This document shows positions 28,101 to 40,897 of a stretch of 64,000 nt of DNA, in pieces. The stretch comes from Trichuris trichiura. Its lineage: Eukaryota > Nematoda > Enoplea > Trichinellida > Trichuridae. The notes below the pieces were generated by a model. It was not told the origin of the DNA, ran no database searches, and saw only the letters and a program-made list of their open reading frames with translations. The position numbers and the translations under genes were made by a program. Positions within the stretch are counted from its first letter, which is position 1, and each line of letters starts with the position of its first letter. The DNA is taken from NCBI GenBank assembly GCA_037903355.1, contig JBAJFE010000047.1, positions 868,001-932,000 on the forward strand, read 5' to 3'.

Positions 28101-29966
28101 GTCGCTTAATTAAGCTAAACAACGATTACTGTTTTAAAGCAGCTTACCAGTTTAGCGTGCCGCTCTTTCTAGCAAAAAGTTAGCTCGTTCATATGGGCGG
28201 TCACAACTCCGTATGCAGCTAAGCATAGCTCACTTCAATTGGCAATGATTAATTGCAGTTGTCATTTAAAGTTCAGTCAACCATGGCATCTTCATGCAAC
28301 CGCTGCTTGTTGTTTACATCATAACTAAGGAGTTGATCCTTTTAGAAGGATAACAATGTCTTGAACAGGAGACTGATAGCGCTACCTGCTTCTGCTTGTT
28401 TCCAATCAACAAATGTGTGCATCTCTTTGCTATACGTCTTATCAAGTAGCTGCTGACATCTTTGCGTTTCAATATCCTGCGCATCCATACCTGCGCGTCT
28501 ATAAGACAAACTACTAACCTGAACATACTCTGTTAGACTATAAAGCGCTATTAGGAAAATTGTATGGATGAATTAAGCGCGTGGGCATACTTTGCATTCA
28601 GTTGTTACTTCCTTTCCCGTTGCGGTAACAAAGCGAGTAGAATTCAGTTTGCAAAACCCCGAGTATTCGACGGGTTGGTGTGACGCATATAGCCTGCTTA
28701 CAAAGCATATCTAGCTAACCACGGCGACTCTATTTCAAGGTATGTCAAACTCATATTGCTAAATTTTTGTATCAATACTTCTGGTTGAGTGAGCATATTA
28801 AAATATACAGTAGTTGCGAAGGAAAACCTGTTTCGTTGTTTTATATGACGTTTAAATATATCAAAAGTGATTATGCGCGAAATGCGGTATCTCATGCAGC
28901 CAGAAAATATGTAAGCCAGCTGATTCAGTGGCTTAGAGAGCCTGGAGGACTTCCATAATTATGTCATACAGCCTATCAGGTTCGATGGCGCTGAGGGTAA
29001 CGTTATGCCGCAGTTTAGTCATGCTTTGGGTCCCCTGATCACTTGTAACAACTATAATACTGTTACACATTTTTTCATGATGAGGTGTGAAATGTTGACC
29101 CATGCTGATGGCTGCTGCAAAGTCCTGCTGTAAGACTTTATCAATTTTTAAAAATATTACCAGTCATAAAATGACTTCAGGTAAGCTTACAGACTGTTTT
29201 CGAAGATGCATATGTTTCTTAGTTGTTTTCAAAGTCAAAATGTATCACCTCAGCAAACATGCATACGCGGGTTCTTATCTATCGGAGCGGAAAAAAGCCA
29301 ACCTGATTTGTGCGACATGAATGAGTTTCGTAAATGCATAAAAGTTGATTCAAAGAATGCCAAGCCCTCATTTCGCAACTGATGGACAATTTTCGTTGCT
29401 GCAAGAAAGGCGAGAAGCAGCGATGGCGGCAAAAAAAGGTTATTGGTTTTCCGGAACAATTAACCTCTGCGAAACCATTTTCATTACCGTTTCAGGCGAT
29501 TGAATTCCAACAAAAAGCGGCTGAAAAATTCTTTGTATTACTTAATTGGGAAAATCAGTAGGCAACTTCCATAATCCAGCAGTTGGCTCGCCTTCTTCTT
29601 TCGCCATTTCCAACGATGGAATGACTTTCTTCTAGCGTTGCAACTCCGGGTGACTGCCCTACTTCCACGAATAGACTGTTCCTCACTTTCCATGCAAGGA
29701 GGTCTATTCGTGCGGAACCTGCGGCAAGCGATCATCCTTTAAGAAACGAATTAGATTTTTTGAAAAGAATCAATCACTTCAATGTTAGGGATGCAATTTT
29801 TCGTGTCTGTAATTCGCACGCTTCACTTCAGGTTCCTTTGCCGCTATCGATCACACATAGTAAGATCGTTATATTACTAATAGTGTACTCTCTTGTTATT
29901 CTCGTTTGCATTTCTACTTTGACTCTTGATCGGTTCAATTCATTCAACGCACCTTATCCAATCAGT

Positions 29967-30028
29967 CACTTACTCAACCGTTCAAATGAGTGCTGTACAC
30001 TTACTCAACCGTTGAAATGAGTGCTGTA
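29967..30028. repeat. 31-bp direct tandem duplication
   Basis: Two adjacent 31-bp copies beginning CACTTACTCAACCGTT differ at one position (C versus G). The array is followed by an AT-rich (TTA)n stretch at about 30031-30056. It looks like a recent slippage or repair duplication. Confidence 0.9.
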
Positions 30029-30729
30029 AGTTATTATTATTATTTATTTATTTTATAGCTAGGAAACCAATGGGCGTTTACTTCTTTGAGCGTAAGGTAT
30101 TGAAATCAAAGGAACCATTTAAGAGTTTCCATAGTTCGTAAGGGGAGTCTTTATTACTATCCCGAAAGTTCATCATGCATTATACTGCCCATGACCATGT
30201 TTATGAACCTCTCCATGACGCAGAAGCATGGCTGTGATTGCGGTATATCTGTCACGCTTGTTGAACTTTCTGGATAGTTATTCAGGAAAAATATTTCCCA
30301 TATGTTTGCTTTACTCTTTTCGATGAGCCGGCTTTCGAACTCGTCCAAAGCCTTTCTCATCTACTGAAGTAGCAGAGTGACTTAAAAAGCTAATTTTAGC
30401 GACCAGGCTTTAATTTCTTATGAACAGCTAATTCTTTCTAGCGCTAATTACTGCAGTGAGATATCAGAACGTGGTGAGGCTTCTTCGAGGAATTTTTAAG
30501 GTGAGCGGCAAACCGCAGGGGCTGCCGAACTTGCGAATCGGTTAAACATTGACCATATGCAAGATTTCCCAGGCTTTTAATATTACAACTTGAATGACCA
30601 TGTTAAAACGATCGTCGTAATGCTGTCTGCTGTTCGAACAATTTTTCAACTTGTCTTTTTCTGTACACCTTTCTGTATGTCAGACTAAGCAGACTGGTTG
30701 GCATAAAGCATTTTTAACAAAATTTTCTG

Positions 30730-30792
30730 GGTATTTTCGAGATTCACCCCTTCGCCGCCTCAGCCGGCGAAGGGGTGAATCCCGAAAAGACC
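30730..30792. repeat. Near-perfect hairpin, 28-bp arms, 7-nt loop
   Basis: Left arm 30730-30757 and right arm 30765-30792 are reverse complements at 26 of 28 positions; the central part is GATTCACCCCTTCGCCG. The arms are much richer in G and C than the flanks. No gene is nearby. It may be a miniature fold-back element or a structured RNA. Confidence 0.85.
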
Positions 30793-33700
30793 TTATTTTC
30801 TTTCTGACCGCTTCTAAAAAATTACAATTAAATCGAGAGTACGGAAATCATTTTCAAAATGCGTCAAGTAAGAATTAATCAGATAATAGCCAGTCGCAAG
30901 CGTCGCTAGCATTTATGAAAGCAAAACAGCAAGGATCGTCTTGCAAGTAATTACCGAATGTCCACCCTAAACAGCCTACAACGAAATGATTATGATAGCA
31001 GAGTCGGAAGGCGTATCTGTGACTGAATGCACTAAGTCAAAATTTCTTGGACAGGCGTCAAGCAGGAAACGTATGGCATTGTATTCCTATTAGGCATCGA
31101 ATTTACGAAAGCTCATCGTTCCTTCATTGGAGCGGCAAGAAACCGGGAACTTTTCTTCCTACTAAGGATAGTTTAGTTATCGCTTTCGAAATAATAAGAG
31201 CAGCATTTTGTCATCAACAGGCGTGCAGTGAATTTCACTTTTCTATTGCTACGGTTTTTCGAAGAGCACAAGTGGACGACAAGAGGGCAGTTTGCATTAA
31301 TCTGAAAAACTGCAAAACTTTCTACGGTCAAGCGTCAGCGGCAAGTTGCACTCTATTTAGCGCAGAGGAAAGTTCTCTAATGCCGCGCGCAGGTTTTTGC
31401 GCCAAGGAAGCGAGCAAGAGCTGTGCCACAAATTTTAGAACAAAGAAGCAGAATCCTTCATCATCTGCTGATGGTTTCCTGCGCAAAAATGGAAATAAAA
31501 CGTTTACAAAATAATTGCACTCCAACTAGTCTCCGAAATAAAATAGCCATCCCGTGGGGCAAGAAACGTCATCCTTAAAGAAATCTGTTGATATAGTGCT
31601 TTTCAAACAATATGTATTTGGTAAAGGCAAATAATTAACATAATGATCTGTAGTTCAAACGATGCTTGAGAAAGTTCATAACTTTTCGTTTTGCTAGTTC
31701 GGGGATTGATTATTTTTCCTAACCAGCGGAGGGCTACCTTACAACCTCTCCTATCCGTTCTGACAAAGAATAAAAAGCTGTTGCCATACAACTTTATCGT
31801 AGGAAAGCTTCAACCTTAGAACATATTCTTCATTGGACTGCTATTACATCGATTTCGCTTCCGCCAAATTAAAAGCAAGGGAAGAATTCGATTTTCAAAA
31901 TGTTTTTATAGACTGCACAGCTGGGACACCGTAAGGGTGCACATTTCCTGCACATTCGCTTTTTCGTTTAAAAAACAAAGCCGTTGCGTTGAAAATACCA
32001 GATCTCTGTTTGCTTGAACAGAGTTGGCAAACTCATGTCCTTAGGAGATTTCTTCTTTTCAGTCAGCTGGCGATTTTCTAATCCGTGTAAAATTATGTAG
32101 TTACTATCAACAGGAAGAATTACGCTCATTTTTGGATGCAGCTGCTGCCTGCGATTTGAGTAGTTCACGCCAAGCCCTGACAAGTTGTAGCTAAGAGGAA
32201 ATGCCTCAAAACTTGACTTTGTTTAACCGATGTCTCAAGGGAGAGGATTAATTACGCAGCGTAGACCCGTCTTCCTTATTTGGGGTGTAAAACTTTTCCA
32301 GAGCATTTAGTGCGAAGCCGTTCCCAAAATCCGCCCAGTTGTGCTCTACATGAAAAGTGTTCTTCCTAATCATTATGCTCACTGCTCGACCCGCCTACAT
32401 CGAAATTATTAATATAAAAAATATCATTACTATATCTTCAAAAAATAGCAGTTTTTATTTATTACTAACCAAGCAAATGACTGCATGGTAAAGCGGGAGA
32501 ATATTTGCAGCGTACAAAAACAGCACGGAAAGAAATGTTGGAAAATAACGGTTGAACATTTGGACTGTAGTGACTCATACTTAAGATCGACGTTTAACGG
32601 CACCGTTTAACATGCACTTTCTATATTTAGCAGCGTGGAGTACTACTTAAAAATGCCGCTGCTCATAATTACAAAATTAGCTGTTTTACCTAGGCAACCT
32701 TTTGTTCACCTGCATAAAGATGACTGATTAGCTCAAAGTATTATACTTTATGACTTCATATTCCATTAAAGGCAGTTTGCTTAATTCAAAATATTTAAAC
32801 TTGTTTAAAAACTTAAAGTAGGCTTAAACGTAACGTTGGGCTATTTTCGTTCCAAGTATTCTAATCTACAGGCGAAAGATGGGGACGTGGCTGAGTGAAG
32901 ACCGAACTGCTGCTGGGTGCACTGCGTAAATACTTTCCCCAAAAATATAAGCTCATAGAAACTTCCGACGCGCTCCTCAAAGTGGGTAATAAATTTTACT
33001 ATTCATAGAATCTTAAATCTGTTTCGCAATACGCTTTGATACTTAGAAGACGGTTTCAGCTACCATAAATGGAAGTGAAGCACTGCGTCTTCAGTGAGCA
33101 GGAATCGCCCCACGGTACGTCCGGTAGGTCCGACCGTCCAGGATCATTGCTAAACGCTCCGAAGGCGCTGACACAACGGTCAGTGGTCAGCCTCGTTGTC
33201 ATTCTTGTTCCTTAAAGAATACTGAGCGTTTGGCTGCATTTTTCCTGGTGTTCGCCCCTAACCGGTCGTTAAATGAGACCCAGGCCAGTCGCGGTTTGCT
33301 ATAACGTTTTTTTCATCACCATTGGGGCGTTCTGTTCCTACATAGCTAATCCGCATAAGCGAAAAAGTGAGCTGCCGACTGATCTGAGGTCAGTTAGATG
33401 AAAAATAGTAATAGTATTTGTTGTCGTCAATCCCAGCTGTTCGATTCTCTTATATCTAATATAGTGAATGCTGGATTGCATGTCCGTTCGTTCGGCAGTT
33501 GGCTTGCTTAGCGCATACAGTCGAGTTATTTATGTCGCAACGTGCATGCCACCTTTGTCACGTGAATCTGTCTCAGCTTAATGGCTATGCGTCATTTGTC
33601 CATTAATGACCAAACGCATTTTCCCTAAATTGGCCTCTATTACGTTTTTTAGGTCGCAATAAACATCGTCGCTCATGTTAGTGAGCACATTGTTTACGCG

Positions 33701-34634
33701 CACTGCCCTCCCTGCAGGATGCGTTGGGCGACATCTCCCGTAGGTTCCTTTGTTATCATCCTTTCATCAAGCGAACGCATCGTGCTTGAAACTGCGCCGG
33801 CGCCATAAGTTTCTTCCATTGTAATTTTCCGATCCGGAATAGCAGTTAGCCTACGGTGCGCCTTGAAAATAACACCAAAAGGTGTCAAGCAATTTTTGGC
33901 AACCGCCCGACGGAAATCTTTTCCAGTTGGTCCCACAATGACCGACCGCAAGGATTGATGCGACTTTAAAATTTTAACCAATCAACCTCGTAATTTCGAG
34001 GAGCAAAAGGTTGAATAACCGAACAGACTGCAATGAGCATTCATTACTTCTGGCGGCAGGAAAGAGAAGAGTGCTAATGATGCGTCTCAAACTGGTTTCC
34101 AGTAGTTTCTGTAGGATCGATGGGACAACGGGTGGTATTTATGAACAAAAACTGCTCTCTCCGTGCAACAGCGGTAATTGGAAATGTAAGAGTAGGTTTC
34201 AAAAGACACCGTACGGTTGTCCCCGTCGCGGGGTCCACTCTCGCTGAACGTAGCGCCAAAAGTAGGCAAAGAAGTTGACATCGCATTTCAGGTCAGCAAG
34301 GCACCCGAGGCGCTGATCCGGTAGGGTCTGAATTTCTTCTCGTCGAAAACCCATTTCGACGGCAAACAACCTATATAATTGACAGAATGATGCTGCGATA
34401 ATGCCGGAAGCGGAAACACAGTTCTTTATGATTTTTTGCTATCACTTTCGCTGCATCTGTTCTGCGACCCACGTTGAACTGCATTATTTCAGTTTCGTTC
34501 AGGACCACCTCACTGGCCTAATTCCTGTAGGCGTCTTGCCTAGATCGAATTTTGCCTGAGAGCTGCATTTGACTGATAGTATTAGAAACATTCCTAAAAG
34601 CTGTCACTTTCATTGGTCTACAACCGCGCGTCAG

Positions 34635-37187
34635 GACGGGCGCTTAGGGATGCGAGTGTGTTGTTTACCGATGGTTGTGTAATTCAACCGAACGCTCAAC
34701 TGCCCAGTGGTCATCCAGCGAATCATCCAATGGGTCAGCAACCAACTGCAGACGATTTTGAGCAGAAGTTCGAAGAATGGCTCAAGGTAATAAAATTTAA
34801 GCGTACGTACCTTCGGATGATAAAAATGTTCACTTTTCTGGCGGTAGGGAATAACCATGGAATTATTGCTACTAGCATGACGTAAAGCTAAAATATCCCC
34901 TTAGAATAACTTGCCAGCTCATAATTGTTAAAACGGGCAATTGCTTAGCTACCTACCTGCCGAAGAGCTAACTGCATAGTTTGCCATTATCGTAAATTAG
35001 CTTTCATCTTTTGCTATTTCCATCTTTATATCAACGTTGTTGGCTTCGATTCAGCATAAGTGAGTGGGAAAGTAGTGCATTTTGGCGTAATCAGCTGTTA
35101 ACGCGGCATTTGCCCTTGTCTACTTGTTGCCTTGTTTTTCCATCAGTTCGCAATGGGGGACGGCGGGTGCATCCGCTCAGCGCTGCGCCGTTTGGCTTGG
35201 TGCTACCAGATGCCCACCCAACAGCTTGCGGTAGCTAGCGGTGAACAAAGGGAGCTATAGGCCAAAGTTGATTGCTAGCACTGAGTGACTCAAACAACAT
35301 CACCCTAGGCCGTATATAATATTTCTGCTTTGAAGGTGCAATCATGCTGCGATGAGCTTGATAAACCAGTCAGTCATAATCATATGGTTTCGTCAGACTT
35401 GGTACGTTGTTCCTAAGCAAATTAATTCCACAGATAAAAATTAAAGCACAGATGCTATCGCTTCATCTTCAAGTGCGCAGCTTATCTTTCTGACATCAGT
35501 TGTCGCATTTCATTACTCGCTCTTGAGCGTTCACGCTCTCATATTCAAAGTTTGAGTGGCTAATTTGCATGTGACACTTTGCTCATTCAGCTTTTTCAGC
35601 ACAACGTAAGCAAGTCTGGCTTTGCTGGCTTGTCGTGTTGTATTAACAATTGTGTACGTTCCACTTCTTAAGAAGTAAAATTCGTTGTAGTTGCTTTAGG
35701 CCAACGTGAACGCATTGAAAAAGCCTCCATCGACTGACTTATGCAATAAGCTCTATGTCATAATACGATCTATAAAAAGCCATAGTTGAATGTCACTAGC
35801 GCGACGAGTCGACTTTCTCTTTCGTCTTCTAAATGGGCACTCCGTCATCCATTGGTGCCGTACATCATGAATGGCCTTTCGGCATCGGCATGAACGAGCC
35901 ATTCGAAGTTAATCACACCTGGGCGTTGCGGGTTAATCGTTAAACAAGTTGGCCTTTGCATGGTTTTGCGTCAAGGCTAACGAGAATTTCAAAATCGACG
36001 GAGGGCGTAAAAATTCCATATTTCGAACAGGTCGATGAGGCTGAAAGTTTTCAGTTCGCCTTAGGGCACTTTTCACTATCCGAGCGGAGTGAAAAACGGC
36101 CTGGTGAAGAATGAAACTGACCCAAATAGATTTGTATGTCAGATAGGCCAGCAATGCCTAACCGGAAACCATCTAAAGCGTAATTTAAGGTCCATAGTAT
36201 GATTTAACAAATTGCAGAAAGTTGAAGAATACGAGCGGTATAATCAACCAGCAGCGAGTGTCGCCCAGAATTTCGTCAAAGGAAAGGATCCCAGCAGTAC
36301 CATTGTGCCGGCGGAAAGCGCAACAGGTACGTCTATGCCGAAATTTTCAATGCCAAAATAGGGTAATGAATTATCATTACCACCGTAGCTCGTCTTGCAA
36401 CCAACCAGTTGGGTGGTACTTACGCAAATGGTCGTCCCCTACCGGCTGCGCTCCGCCAAAAGATTGTCGAAATGGCCATACGCGGCGTCAAGCCGTGCAG
36501 AATTTCAAAAGAGCTACGAGTATCGCACGGTTGCGTGTCGAAGATTCTTTCAAAGTGAAATGCACTGCTGATGTTTACATTTAAGCGTATACCTTTGCAG
36601 ATGGCGAGAAACAGGCTCCATTAAGCCGGGAAAGATTGGGGGATCCAAACCAAAGAAGTCATTACCGGAAGTTATAGCTGCCATAAATCTGTACAAGCGC
36701 TGCCGGCCATCCATGTTTTCATGGGAAATCAGAGAGAGACTTATCTCTGACGGTATCTGTACAGAATACAATGTACCCAGCATTTCTTCCATTAACAGGT
36801 TGTTCCGCTCGACATTGTTTGCCAGATGACTGCCGAGAGTCCTAACAATCTTAGTGCTTCAGGATAATTCGCAATCGACTATTGTCAGGGTTGGTTTATG
36901 AAGAGAGCTGCCTTTTTTCAAACAAGAAAACCCATGATCCTGCCACGTATGTTCAATGCCAGGTTTCCAAAGTGCCATCCACTTTTTTCAACTTCTCAAC
37001 TATACCCACCTCACAAATGCCCAATGAACTGTCTCCGGTCGGGACTGTCGCAATGCCTAACGAAAATCAGCAAATGGAACCGACCTTTCGTGATCCAATG
37101 ATCGGCGTGCTGAATGTTGAAGATCATGCGTACAAGCAGTTTGCCAAGCAGGAGTTCATCAATGGCAACATCAGCATTGTACAATAG
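34635..37187 (+). CDS. Pax transcription factor (paired domain, no homeodomain), 5' end not found
   Basis: DNA-binding developmental regulator. Exons: about 34635-34786 (5' limit tentative), 36218-36326, 36389-36554, 36601-36798, 36863-37187; phases agree across all four introns. A complete paired domain spans the third exon to the start of the last: [14 protein letters not shown], the PAI recognition region [16 protein letters not shown], then [26 protein letters not shown] and [14 protein letters not shown]. The last exon continues for about 100 residues to a TAG without a homeodomain or a clear octapeptide. By eye the RED half resembles Pax2/5/8 (SSINRIIR) and Pax1/9 (YNVPS), while RQKIVEMA and MFSWEIR recall Pax3/7; class is unresolved. 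PCDIS of most paired domains reads PCRIS. About 315 residues are visible. No in-frame ATG precedes the first listed exon, so an upstream exon must exist. Confidence 0.9.
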
Positions 37188-38354
37188 ATATGCTACTGTG
37201 AATGACGGCTGGTGAAGCGACTTTACGTTTTCTCGAGGCTGCACAATTCACAGTATTAATCTATCAACACTTTCGTTTTTCGTTGACTCGCACTGCAGGC
37301 AATTCGACTTCGCGCTTATCAGAATCTCCAAAGCATCGAACACAGCCAAATTGAATGAATTATTCTGTTCGCTTGAAAACGTTCCGCTTATTCCATTTTG
37401 ACGTAGTAGCGGGTGCCACACCTGCGGATGGTGGTATGGAGTTGCAAGCAAGGTTTCGGTGTTTCACGGATTGGCAATTCCCTCCAACGATTTTAGCTTG
37501 ATAGAAAACTGGTCTCGTTTTCTGACGTAACGTTCAAACGTTGACACTGCCATTGTCGTTACACTGATTTTACATTAAAACAATATCTAATGCTATGGCC
37601 TTTGACTTCACACGCAAATATTTAGCAGCTTATGCCCCTGAGCAGCACGTCTATATATATATGTAATGAAAAGTTCAGGCAGTCGAACTTCCTTCATAGT
37701 CAGCGCACATAGCAACGTGGAGATAGATGGCAGCCTCCGGATACAGTTTCCGCGTCTGCCAAAAACCAGTATTCACAACGATGGCAATCCGTAAATCTTT
37801 TGAAAGCAAATGCGCATGCAGCACGTTACAACGTAGGAAACCCTAAAAATAGAAGATACGGAAGAACAATAAAAGAATTTTCGTCCCAAAATTATGGGGT
37901 AGTACTGTAAAATAAATACCTAAGGATCAAATTCGTGAAAATTTGCTCTCTAGTATCTATACTTCTATTTTTTGAACTCAGCATCAAAGCATAAAATCTA
38001 AAGCAGTTGACTACCAATTAGGCTGTAAGTTGGGAGCAAAAAATTCAATTTTTAGAAATCTGTCACGGTTTCGCCCGAAAGCGATACTCAGTTTTTTCAG
38101 CTGCTATAACGTGACTACTTTTTGTAGTCGACAAATTATCCATTATTATTGGAATTATTTGATTGTTAGCGAGTTTCAGACTTATCGAAACAACTTAGTA
38201 GCTCGTTGTTAACCAAGTATTGGAAAAGTGGTAATCGCAAAACCTAGAAACCTCAAATAAAAAAGATGATTGAGGAAAACGCACCAAAACTGACAAACCA
38301 CGTTATACGGGTGCTATAGCGTGTAAGGCATTTCCCCTTTGTTGTTGTTGTATA
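37188..38354. other. Intergenic, 3' of Pax
   Basis: About 1.2 kb with no supported gene. It should contain the Pax 3' UTR. A short (TA)n run lies at about 37651-37662. Small ORFs lack domains. Confidence 0.4.
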
Positions 38355-38445
38355 CTTCGGGTTGGAAGTTACCCGAAGGTTGAGGCATCAACCCCCTAAG
38401 AGGTTAAGACATCCCGGAACGTGAAAACAACAGCTTGCTGTTTTT
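38355..38445. other. Cluster of three short perfect hairpins, possible structured RNA
   Basis: Three perfect stems occur within 91 nt: CTTCGGGT/ACCCGAAG (38355-38378, 8-nt loop), GGTTGA/TCAACC (38378-38393, 4-nt loop, abutting the first) and AACAGC/GCTGTT (38429-38442), the last followed by a T run that would serve as an RNA polymerase III stop on the plus strand. I do not recognise a known snRNA, SL RNA or tRNA. It could be chance. Confidence 0.2.
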
Positions 38446-39063
38446 AATGACGGTGGTGAAACGCGAGTCCGGCTCAAAATCAAAGCCTCAATGAAGCTGA
38501 TTTGCTTCCATTGAATGCACTGAAAAAATTTGCAGAAACTGCAAGAATTTGAACTGCGCCGAAAAATCGAGTGCCGTTGAAATAAGAAAAACTCAAACGA
38601 AGTTAGGCTTTCCGTGAAAGCGCGAAATATATCTGCGCACCAGTCAATAACATATTAATGAAGTACATACAAGCGTTTGATAAATTTTCGAATTATTTTT
38701 TGCGAGCCACTGTAGTCAATGAATGCGCAAACTTTAATAATCTAGTTTCCAACGTAGACTGCGTCCCGCCTTCATTGTGCGTGTTCTTACAAGAAGGCCG
38801 AAACTGCAATTTGCAACCAAAGGCCACATTTTTAAAGTACAGACGTTTAATGAATGCCTCAGGAAAAATAATTAAAACTTGTGCACCTATTGAGAAATCT
38901 TAAGTAATATTTCGTGTGATAAATAATAAAGTAAAAATTTATGAGCGTTTACACCTATAAATAAACATTCACAGACTGCGTAGAGACTTCTATTTAATGA
39001 AAAGGAAATAATCGTCACATCATAAGCTTATCACTTGCATATACACCCGTGTACTGCTTTGAA

Positions 39064-39417
39064 AATTTATAAATAATAACTAGACAGGATGGTCCTTAAC
39101 GGGGCGATGGATTTTCATAACTTCTTTATACGGTATGTTCTCTTGCCTGTTGATGGAGTCTGGAATTAAACCGAAGCAAATGCCCTACCAGCGGATGGAT
39201 AAGCAATTATTAAGGAAAAATTCAGAGCAAACACTTAACAGATTCGTAGCTTTCGGGACTAACCTTGTCCCGTCGTCAGCGATGGTGTTTGTTCTGAATT
39301 TTTCCTTAATAATTGTTCATCCATCCGTTGGTAGGGCATTTGCTTCGGTTTAATTCCAGACTCCATCAACGGGCAAGAGAACATACCGTATAAAGAATTT
39401 ATAAATAATAACTAGAC
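39064..39417. repeat. Long fold-back repeat (113-bp arms, 50-nt loop) flanked by 22-bp direct repeats
   Basis: Arms at 39122-39234 and 39285-39397 are near-perfect reverse complements of equal length around a 50-nt loop. A 22-bp direct repeat (AATTTATAAATAATAACTAG then AC) lies at 39064-39085 and 39396-39417; the second copy overlaps the last 2 nt of the right arm and the first is 36 nt left of the left arm. There is no coding capacity. It resembles a fold-back element or a templated inverted duplication. Confidence 0.9.
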
Positions 39418-39620
39418 CCTAAGGACTGGGTTAAAAATCATTTGGACATCATCAACATTTACTACACACAACATCAAATCTGAAGCTTTTACTAAAGCGG
39501 ATATTCGGTCTACAGGTAGTCCAAGCTGATGGCAGTAACACCAAGTCATAAATTATCTGTTGATATTAATGGCTGAGACCTAGAGAGCGTGAGCGAGAGG
39601 GTCAAAAATTGAAGTCACAT

Positions 39621-39653
39621 ATGTAATATATATATATACATATACATATATAC
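39621..39653. repeat. (TA)n / TATACA microsatellite
   Basis: An AT dinucleotide run with ACATATACATATATAC interruptions. It is an ordinary microsatellite with no gene in the immediate surroundings. Confidence 0.85.
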
Positions 39654-40897
39654 GCTCAATAAACGGGCAGCTGAGTGAGTGAGGTGAATTCGCTTCTTTA
39701 TTTTTGTATGATAGTTCGCGCTTTAAGTCTACATTAACGTCGAAGCGAAACAGAACAGATTCAATGAGAAAGGTTTTTAGCGTATGCATTCTACTGAAGG
39801 TATTTTGAATCCTGGATGCTTCGTAACGGGCTGATGTTTCATGGTTGAATGGTATGTCGCTGGAAGGTATTTTGTTGCTTATTGATTCATGCCGTATACT
39901 AACAGTTTTTAGAATATCATTTCAGGGAAGTGACGCCGCTTCTTGAAACAAATTCTCCAATACTATCCAAGGGCAGTGCAAGCTTTCTCCAGCCCTTCAT
40001 CAGGCAAAAAGGCTTAGGCTAACTCTTCTGTAAAAACTGTTGAAGTAAATAACCTATTGGACATATGGTTGGATTCATGGCTAGGCCATCGTTTAGGGAA
40101 TAAAGGAGTTTTGTGATGTGATGATAGCGTCATGTGGTCTTCGGACTTGGCATGTCAAAGTTGTCAGGGTCGCCTTGACCACTAAATGATGACATGCCCG
40201 TTCCTGTCAGAGCAAGTCGGTCAAGCGCTCATATTTAGGCAACACGTCAGTGAGTTAACGGTGGCATCATTAGACCCTGGCAACGGGCGGCATTCTTCGT
40301 GTGAGGGTAGCTTACCGCAAGCTGGTCCAAAAATGAATAGCGCTTATGGCGCCAGTCCGTAACTGGTCAACCGAAAATGCGGTCGCAACCGACTCAATAC
40401 GGGGGCAAGGTCTTCTCTCGCCAGGGTGCACTGGTTGAAGTTTGCCGGCCGGTCATTGCCAGCTAGCCGTCTCAGTTGGTTGCTGACCAGCGGTCATTTG
40501 CCTATCGGGTATCCGGCCATTATTCATTTATTTACGGTCGGTTAATTCTTTGGTTCGACGCTTAAACAGATTATCGGTCTGTCATCAAGCCAGCTCGAGA
40601 CCATTGTCCGTGTTGATTGTCTGCTGCACTGATCTGTTTGCCAATACCCTCAGACAGCAGGCACCGTTTTCGCTGTTCAGTCGGTCGCTATTGCTCAGTA
40701 CCAAAGTCCACTTCGCTGCCTATCGCTCTTTGACCTTGGTAGGCTAGGAGTCATTTGCTTCCTTCCATTCCTTGCGCCGATCACTTTCCAACCATATGAG
40801 GCCAAAGCCATCGGCACCTGTCGTCACTACGTTTGGAAACTTTCAAAGGTCGACAATACCGTTACCATTGCTCTGCGACCCTTTGCACAACTAGAGG
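39654..40897. other. Upstream region of Wnt
   Basis: No exon was found. From about 40150 to 40750 the words CGGTC and GGTCA recur unusually often, with no clear period. The last few hundred bases should include the Wnt promoter and 5' UTR; no TATA box or trans-splice acceptor could be assigned with confidence. Confidence 0.35.

Larger units (their letters stand above)
19162..34634. other. 15.5-kb region without a supported gene
   Basis: Between the divergently placed RhoGAP (-) and Pax (+) genes no exon with both family resemblance and splice sites was found. Several chance-length ORFs exist (for example 23105-23488 minus, 31047-31514 plus, 33694-33981 minus) but none shows a known domain. 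It probably contains upstream regulatory DNA of both genes and may hold the missing 5' exon(s) of Pax. Notable small features are a 31-bp tandem duplication at 29967-30028 and a hairpin at 30730-30792. Confidence 0.4.

Noticed and set aside
31047..31514. 155-codon plus-strand ORF
   Set aside because: No family resemblance, no splice signals that extend it, overlapping open frame on the other strand. Treated as chance.
32881..32945. tRNA-like start (GGGGACGTGGCTGAGTG)
   Set aside because: No cloverleaf, no T-loop GTTCRA box or matching acceptor stem downstream.
33694..33981. 95-codon minus-strand ORF
   Set aside because: No ATG at its start, no recognisable domain and no linked exon; not enough support for a gene.
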